Assembly: GCF_946187255.1 (NCBI RefSeq)
Contig: NZ_CAMHRZ010000107.1
Span: 1 to 10,249 of the forward strand
Direction of reading: 5' to 3'
Length of the DNA: 10,249 bases
Source of the DNA: an uncultured Ruminococcus sp.
GTDB taxonomy: Bacteria; Bacillota; Clostridia; Oscillospirales; Ruminococcaceae
Shown here: one piece after another, positions 7,294 to 10,249 of the stretch
Layout of the letters: each line of letters starts with the position of its first letter
How positions within the stretch are numbered: position 1 is the stretch's first letter
Program-made: the position numbers and the translations under genes
The notes under the pieces: model-generated
What the model saw: only the letters and a program-made list of their open reading frames with translations
The model's database searches: none
What the model was told of the DNA's origin: nothing

Positions 7294-7422
7294 GGAAGAA
7301 AAAAAGGAAAATGGTGTTTATAGTTTCCTTTTTTAAAACCGTTAAGCAGCCGCAGACGGATATCACCGAAGGTCGGCTGCACAATCGTCAGTTTTTTTAT
7401 TTTTTAGGGAGGGTTAAAAACC
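7294..7422 (+). promoter_or_regulatory. Structured 5' leader of the second GH9 transcript
   Basis: Two hairpins are visible in the predicted leader. The first pairs 7300-7310 with 7324-7334 (11 bp, A/U-rich, 13-nt loop) almost at the 5' end. The second pairs GCAGCCG (7346-7352) with CGGCTGC (7374-7380), enclosing a smaller ACC-GAA-GGT fold. A T-rich tract (7392-7405) runs directly into the ribosome site AGGGAGGG (7406-7413), 9 nt before the ATG. The gap of 11 nt between the second stem and the T-tract is too long for an ordinary terminator. It may be an mRNA stabiliser, attenuator or ligand-responsive leader; I do not recognise a known riboswitch class. Confidence 0.5.
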
Positions 7423-10249
7423 ATGCACAAGACAATGAAGAGAATTGCCAGCGGTTTCCTGGCATCCGTCGTAACTCTGTCAACTGCTGCTGCACTCGTT
7501 CCTATGAACGCATTTGCAGGCGAGCTGCTTGGTCAGAACGACTTCGATGCAGGCGTAGGTCTGCCTTGGCACACTTGCGAGACAAACCCCGCAAAGCAGA
7601 CATTCAACATCAGCGGCGGTACTTACAATGTACACATCGTTGACAACGACGGTCCTGAGTCCAGATGGGATCTGCAGCTCCGTCACAGAGGTCTGGAGAT
7701 CAAAGAGGGCAAGACCTATAAGGTACACTGGGAAGTAACTGCTTCTACTGCAGGTCAGATGTATACCAAGATCGGTAACTACGGCGGAACTGTTGAAGTA
7801 TGGCACAACAACAGCACAGGTGCAAGCGACTTCGGTCAGACCTGGAACTGCGTAGAGATCCAGAAGGGTAAGAATTCGTTCGATGCAGAGTTCACTGCTG
7901 ACAAGAGCGTAGCAGTTGCTGAGTGGGCATTCCACTACGGCGGCAAGGGCGAGCACCAGCCTGAGGACTGCTTCCCCAACGGTACAGATCTGAAGTTCGA
8001 TAATCTGTATCTGGAAGAAGTAGGCACAGACAGAGAGTGGCCCAAGGATAATGAGATGGGCGTTGTAAGACCTGAGAGCAACGTTCGTGTTAACCAGTTG
8101 GGTTACTATCCCAACATCAAGAAGAAGGCTTCTTACTGCACAGACGCTTCTTCACCTCTTCAGTTCGAGATCAGAGATAAGTCCGGCAAGGCTGTATACA
8201 CAGGCACAACAAAGGTATTCGGTGCAGATCCCGACTCCGGTACAGGCGCAAACACTACTGTTAAGGTAGGCGACGAAACTGTACCAAGATACAAGGATTC
8301 CGGTAAATATGTTCATATCATCGACTTCTCCGGCTTCAAGACCGAGGGTACATATACTATCTTTGTAAAGGATACCGTTGGTGTTTCAGGCACACGGGTA
8401 CTTCTTGCCGAGGGTGTTAACGACACCAAGCGCAGCGGCGACAAGCTGATGTGGGAAAATCCTCAGACAGGCAAGCAGTATGTAATGAACCAGAGCCATC
8501 CGTTCGAGATCACTAAGAACGTTTATTCTACTCAGCTGCTGAAGGATTCCATGAACTACTACTATCAGAACCGTTCCGGCGTGCCGATAAAATCTGAGTA
8601 TGTAACCTCCGGTGATAAGAGTGAGCTGGCTCACGACAAGTATGGTCACAATCCCGATAAAGCTTACATCCAGTCCAAGTGGGTTAAGTCCTATAAGAGC
8701 GATGCTTCCGATGTTGAGAAGACCAAGACTCTTGACGGTACCGGCGGTTGGTACGATGCAGGTGACCACGGTAAGTACGTTGTTAACGGCGGTATCTCCG
8801 TATGGACCCTCCAGAACGCTTACGAGTTCACCAAGAAGAACGGCCACACCACCAAGTGGACAGACAAAACTATCGCTATCCCCGAGAACAGCAACTCTGC
8901 TCCCGATATCCTCGATGAGGCAAGAGTAGAGCTCGAGTGGATGTTCAAGATGATAGACGAAGACGGTTTCGTATACCACAAGCTGCATGACCACAAGTGG
9001 ACAGGTCTGGCTACCAAGTCTTGGGACTATGACAAGGAAAAAATGGAGAACGGCGAAAAGGGTTGGGGCACTGTTCGTATAGTTAAGCCCGCAACCTACG
9101 CTGCTACCTTCAATATGATCGCTTGCGCTGCACAGGCTGCACGTCTGTGGAAGGGCATTGATGACAGCTTTGCTAATGAGTGTCTGAGCAACGCTAAGAA
9201 GAGCTGGACAGCTATCATGGCTAAGGAAAGCCAGTGGAACATCAAGTGCGGTAATTCCGAAACAGATCCTTACTTCGCTCCTCTGGATCAGGCTATCGGC
9301 GGCGGTGCTTACGGCGATACCTATGTAGGCGACGATGCTTACTGGGCTGCTTGTGAGCTGTTCGCAACCACTAAGGACAGCACTTACTATAACTTCCTCA
9401 AGAAGTACAAGAACCCGAACGATGGTTCCGGCGATGATAAGGCATTCAGCCTGACCACCAGCCTGGGCGGCGGCGAGAACAACGGTTCGTTCAGCTCCTT
9501 CAACTGGGGTTGTACATCCGGTCTGGGTACCATTTCTCTGTACCTGAGCAACAATACTCCTTCTTCTGATAAGGCTGCTATCGTTAAGTCCATCAAGGCA
9601 GCCGGCGATAAGTATCTGGAGCAGATGAGTAAAGAAGGTATGGGCGTTCCTTACAAGGAGACTATCTTTGAGGATGCTATCAACATCGGTAAGGGCATCA
9701 AGATCAAGGGTTATGAGTGGGGTTCCAACTCCTTCGTAATCAACAACGCTATGGTTCTTGCTTATGCTTATGATGCTGACAAGAAGAACGGCGCTAAGTA
9801 CATGAACGGTGCTGCTGAAGCACTTGACTACATCTACGGACGTAACGGTCTGGGCTTCTCCTATGTATCCGGCTACGGCGACAAGACTATGGAATGGCCT
9901 CACCACAGATTCTGGTCTCAGGGTGTTGATCCTACCTTCCCGAAAGCTCCTAACGGCGTTCTGTCCGGCGGTCCCGGCGCAGGTATGCAGGATCCTTACA
10001 TCGGCGGTCTGGGCTTCAAGAGAGGCGCTCTGGCTAACCAGAAGTGCTATGTTGACTCCGCTGAGTCTTGGTCTGTAAACGAAGTAACCATCAACTGGAA
10101 CGCTCCTCTGGTATGGATGACCACATTCATGCTCGACGAGGCTACTGCAGCAGGCGATATCACCGGAGACAACGGCGGCGGACAGGAAACAAACCTGTAT
10201 CCTGTTGTTCAGACTCAGGTCAAGGATCACAAGATCGGCTTCAAGTGGA
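7423..10249 (+). CDS. GH9 cellulase: CBM4-Ig-GH9-CBM37-like, 3' end outside window
   Basis: 942 residues are visible and the frame is open to the window edge. The Sec signal peptide ends AFA/G at residue 32. Residues about 34-200 resemble CBM4, which binds single glucan chains. Residues about 218-345 are the Ig-like domain that precedes many GH9 enzymes (VRVNQLGYY at 221-229). GH9 covers about 360-908: D445 and D448 in DAGDH (D448 the likely base), H827-H828-R829, and acid E887 in SWSVNEVTINWNAP, a full match to the second GH9 signature with D878 in place. The CBM4-Ig-GH9 order is that of Clostridium thermocellum CelK/CbhA, which act as cellobiohydrolases, so exo- or processive action is likely. 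A short Gly-rich linker leads into the CBM37-like module at L925, without the Fn3 or CBM3c of the upstream enzyme. If that module has its usual length, the protein ends near 1,010 residues. The ATG at 7423 follows AGGGAGGG; M5 is an unlikely alternative start. Confidence 0.92.
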   Translation, partial: MHKTMKRIASGFLASVVTLSTAAALVPMNAFAGELLGQNDFDAGVGLPWHTCETNPAKQTFNISGGTYNVHIVDNDGPESRWDLQLRHRGLEIKEGKTYKVHWEVTASTAGQMYTKIGNYGGTVEVWHNNSTGASDFGQTWNCVEIQKGKNSFDAEFTADKSVAVAEWAFHYGGKGEHQPEDCFPNGTDLKFDNLYLEEVGTDREWPKDNEMGVVRPESNVRVNQLGYYPNIKKKASYCTDASSPLQFEIRDKSGKAVYTGTTKVFGADPDSGTGANTTVKVGDETVPRYKDSGKYVHIIDFSGFKTEGTYTIFVKDTVGVSGTRVLLAEGVNDTKRSGDKLMWENPQTGKQYVMNQSHPFEITKNVYSTQLLKDSMNYYYQNRSGVPIKSEYVTSGDKSELAHDKYGHNPDKAYIQSKWVKSYKSDASDVEKTKTLDGTGGWYDAGDHGKYVVNGGISVWTLQNAYEFTKKNGHTTKWTDKTIAIPENSNSAPDILDEARVELEWMFKMIDEDGFVYHKLHDHKWTGLATKSWDYDKEKMENGEKGWGTVRIVKPATYAATFNMIACAAQAARLWKGIDDSFANECLSNAKKSWTAIMAKESQWNIKCGNSETDPYFAPLDQAIGGGAYGDTYVGDDAYWAACELFATTKDSTYYNFLKKYKNPNDGSGDDKAFSLTTSLGGGENNGSFSSFNWGCTSGLGTISLYLSNNTPSSDKAAIVKSIKAAGDKYLEQMSKEGMGVPYKETIFEDAINIGKGIKIKGYEWGSNSFVINNAMVLAYAYDADKKNGAKYMNGAAEALDYIYGRNGLGFSYVSGYGDKTMEWPHHRFWSQGVDPTFPKAPNGVLSGGPGAGMQDPYIGGLGFKRGALANQKCYVDSAESWSVNEVTINWNAPLVWMTTFMLDEATAAGDITGDNGGGQETNLYPVVQTQVKDHKIGFKW
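10194..10249 (+). repeat. Exact direct repeat, copy 2 (truncated by window end)
   Basis: These 56 bases are identical to 6695-6750 and are in frame as the start of the second GH9 enzyme's C-terminal module. The identity is unbroken to the last base of the window, so the true repeat is at least this long. Confidence 0.97.

Noticed and set aside
7178..7384. A 68-codon open frame on the - strand in the gap before the second GH9 gene
   Set aside because: There is no ribosome site before its ATG, and it runs through the promoter and leader hairpins; its phenylalanine-rich stretch comes from the A/T tracts.
7294..7422. A c-di-GMP riboswitch in the leader, tempting because a GGDEF gene is nearby
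   Set aside because: I see none of the conserved GEMM-I elements and no clear class II core; the hairpins do not match a class I recognise.
10159..10190. GDITGDNGG near the end of the second GH9 protein as a dockerin start
   Set aside because: Dockerins need two repeats of about 22 residues with Ca-binding Asp/Asn positions; only this short Gly-rich linker is present before the CBM37-like module.
8386..10230. A 614-codon open frame on the - strand, antisense to the second GH9 gene, and a similar 356-codon frame at 5661-6731
   Set aside because: Both are mirror frames created by the strong codon bias of the GH9 genes. Their first residues are the same only because both start inside the exact repeat. 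Neither has a ribosome site or a recognisable domain.

Overview
The window looks like chromosomal DNA of a rumen-type, fibre-degrading Gram-positive bacterium, most likely Ruminococcus albus or a close relative. The evidence is three secreted or surface-anchored cellulase genes together, strong AGGAGG-type ribosome sites, consensus sigma-A promoters, and a C-terminal module that best fits the R. albus CBM37 (cell- and carbohydrate-binding) type. No dockerin is visible on the two complete cellulases. The species call rests on architecture and memory of the family, not on a database search.

Layout. Positions 50-2632 hold a probable two-gene transcription unit on the + strand: a soluble FIST-GGDEF protein (probable diguanylate cyclase with a ligand sensor domain) and a microbial-type poly(ADP-ribose) glycohydrolase-like protein. 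A hairpin at 2641-2680 separates this unit from a convergent gene on the - strand (2730-3953) for a GH5 endoglucanase lipoprotein. That gene diverges from a GH9-CBM3c cellulase (4233-6959, + strand, Cel9B-like). The two have separate near-consensus promoters whose -35 boxes lie 108 bp apart, and a CcpA/LacI-type operator candidate sits just after the presumed start point of the GH9 transcript. A strong intrinsic terminator follows at 6978-7010. Next comes a 463-bp AT-rich gap with a consensus promoter and a leader of about 130 nt with hairpins. Last is a second GH9 gene (7423 to beyond the window end) with a CBM4-Ig-GH9 layout, cut off inside its C-terminal module.

How the genes fit together. 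The two GH9 enzymes belong to different classes: GH9-CBM3c is the processive-endoglucanase layout, and CBM4-Ig-GH9 is the CelK/CbhA-like layout. With a cell-anchored GH5 endoglucanase they would make a compact cellulose-attack set. Both GH9 genes carry the same C-terminal module, and its start is identical at DNA level (at least 56 bp), which suggests recent module exchange or gene conversion. The first two genes show no direct link to cellulose; a c-di-GMP connection to fibre attachment is only a hypothesis.
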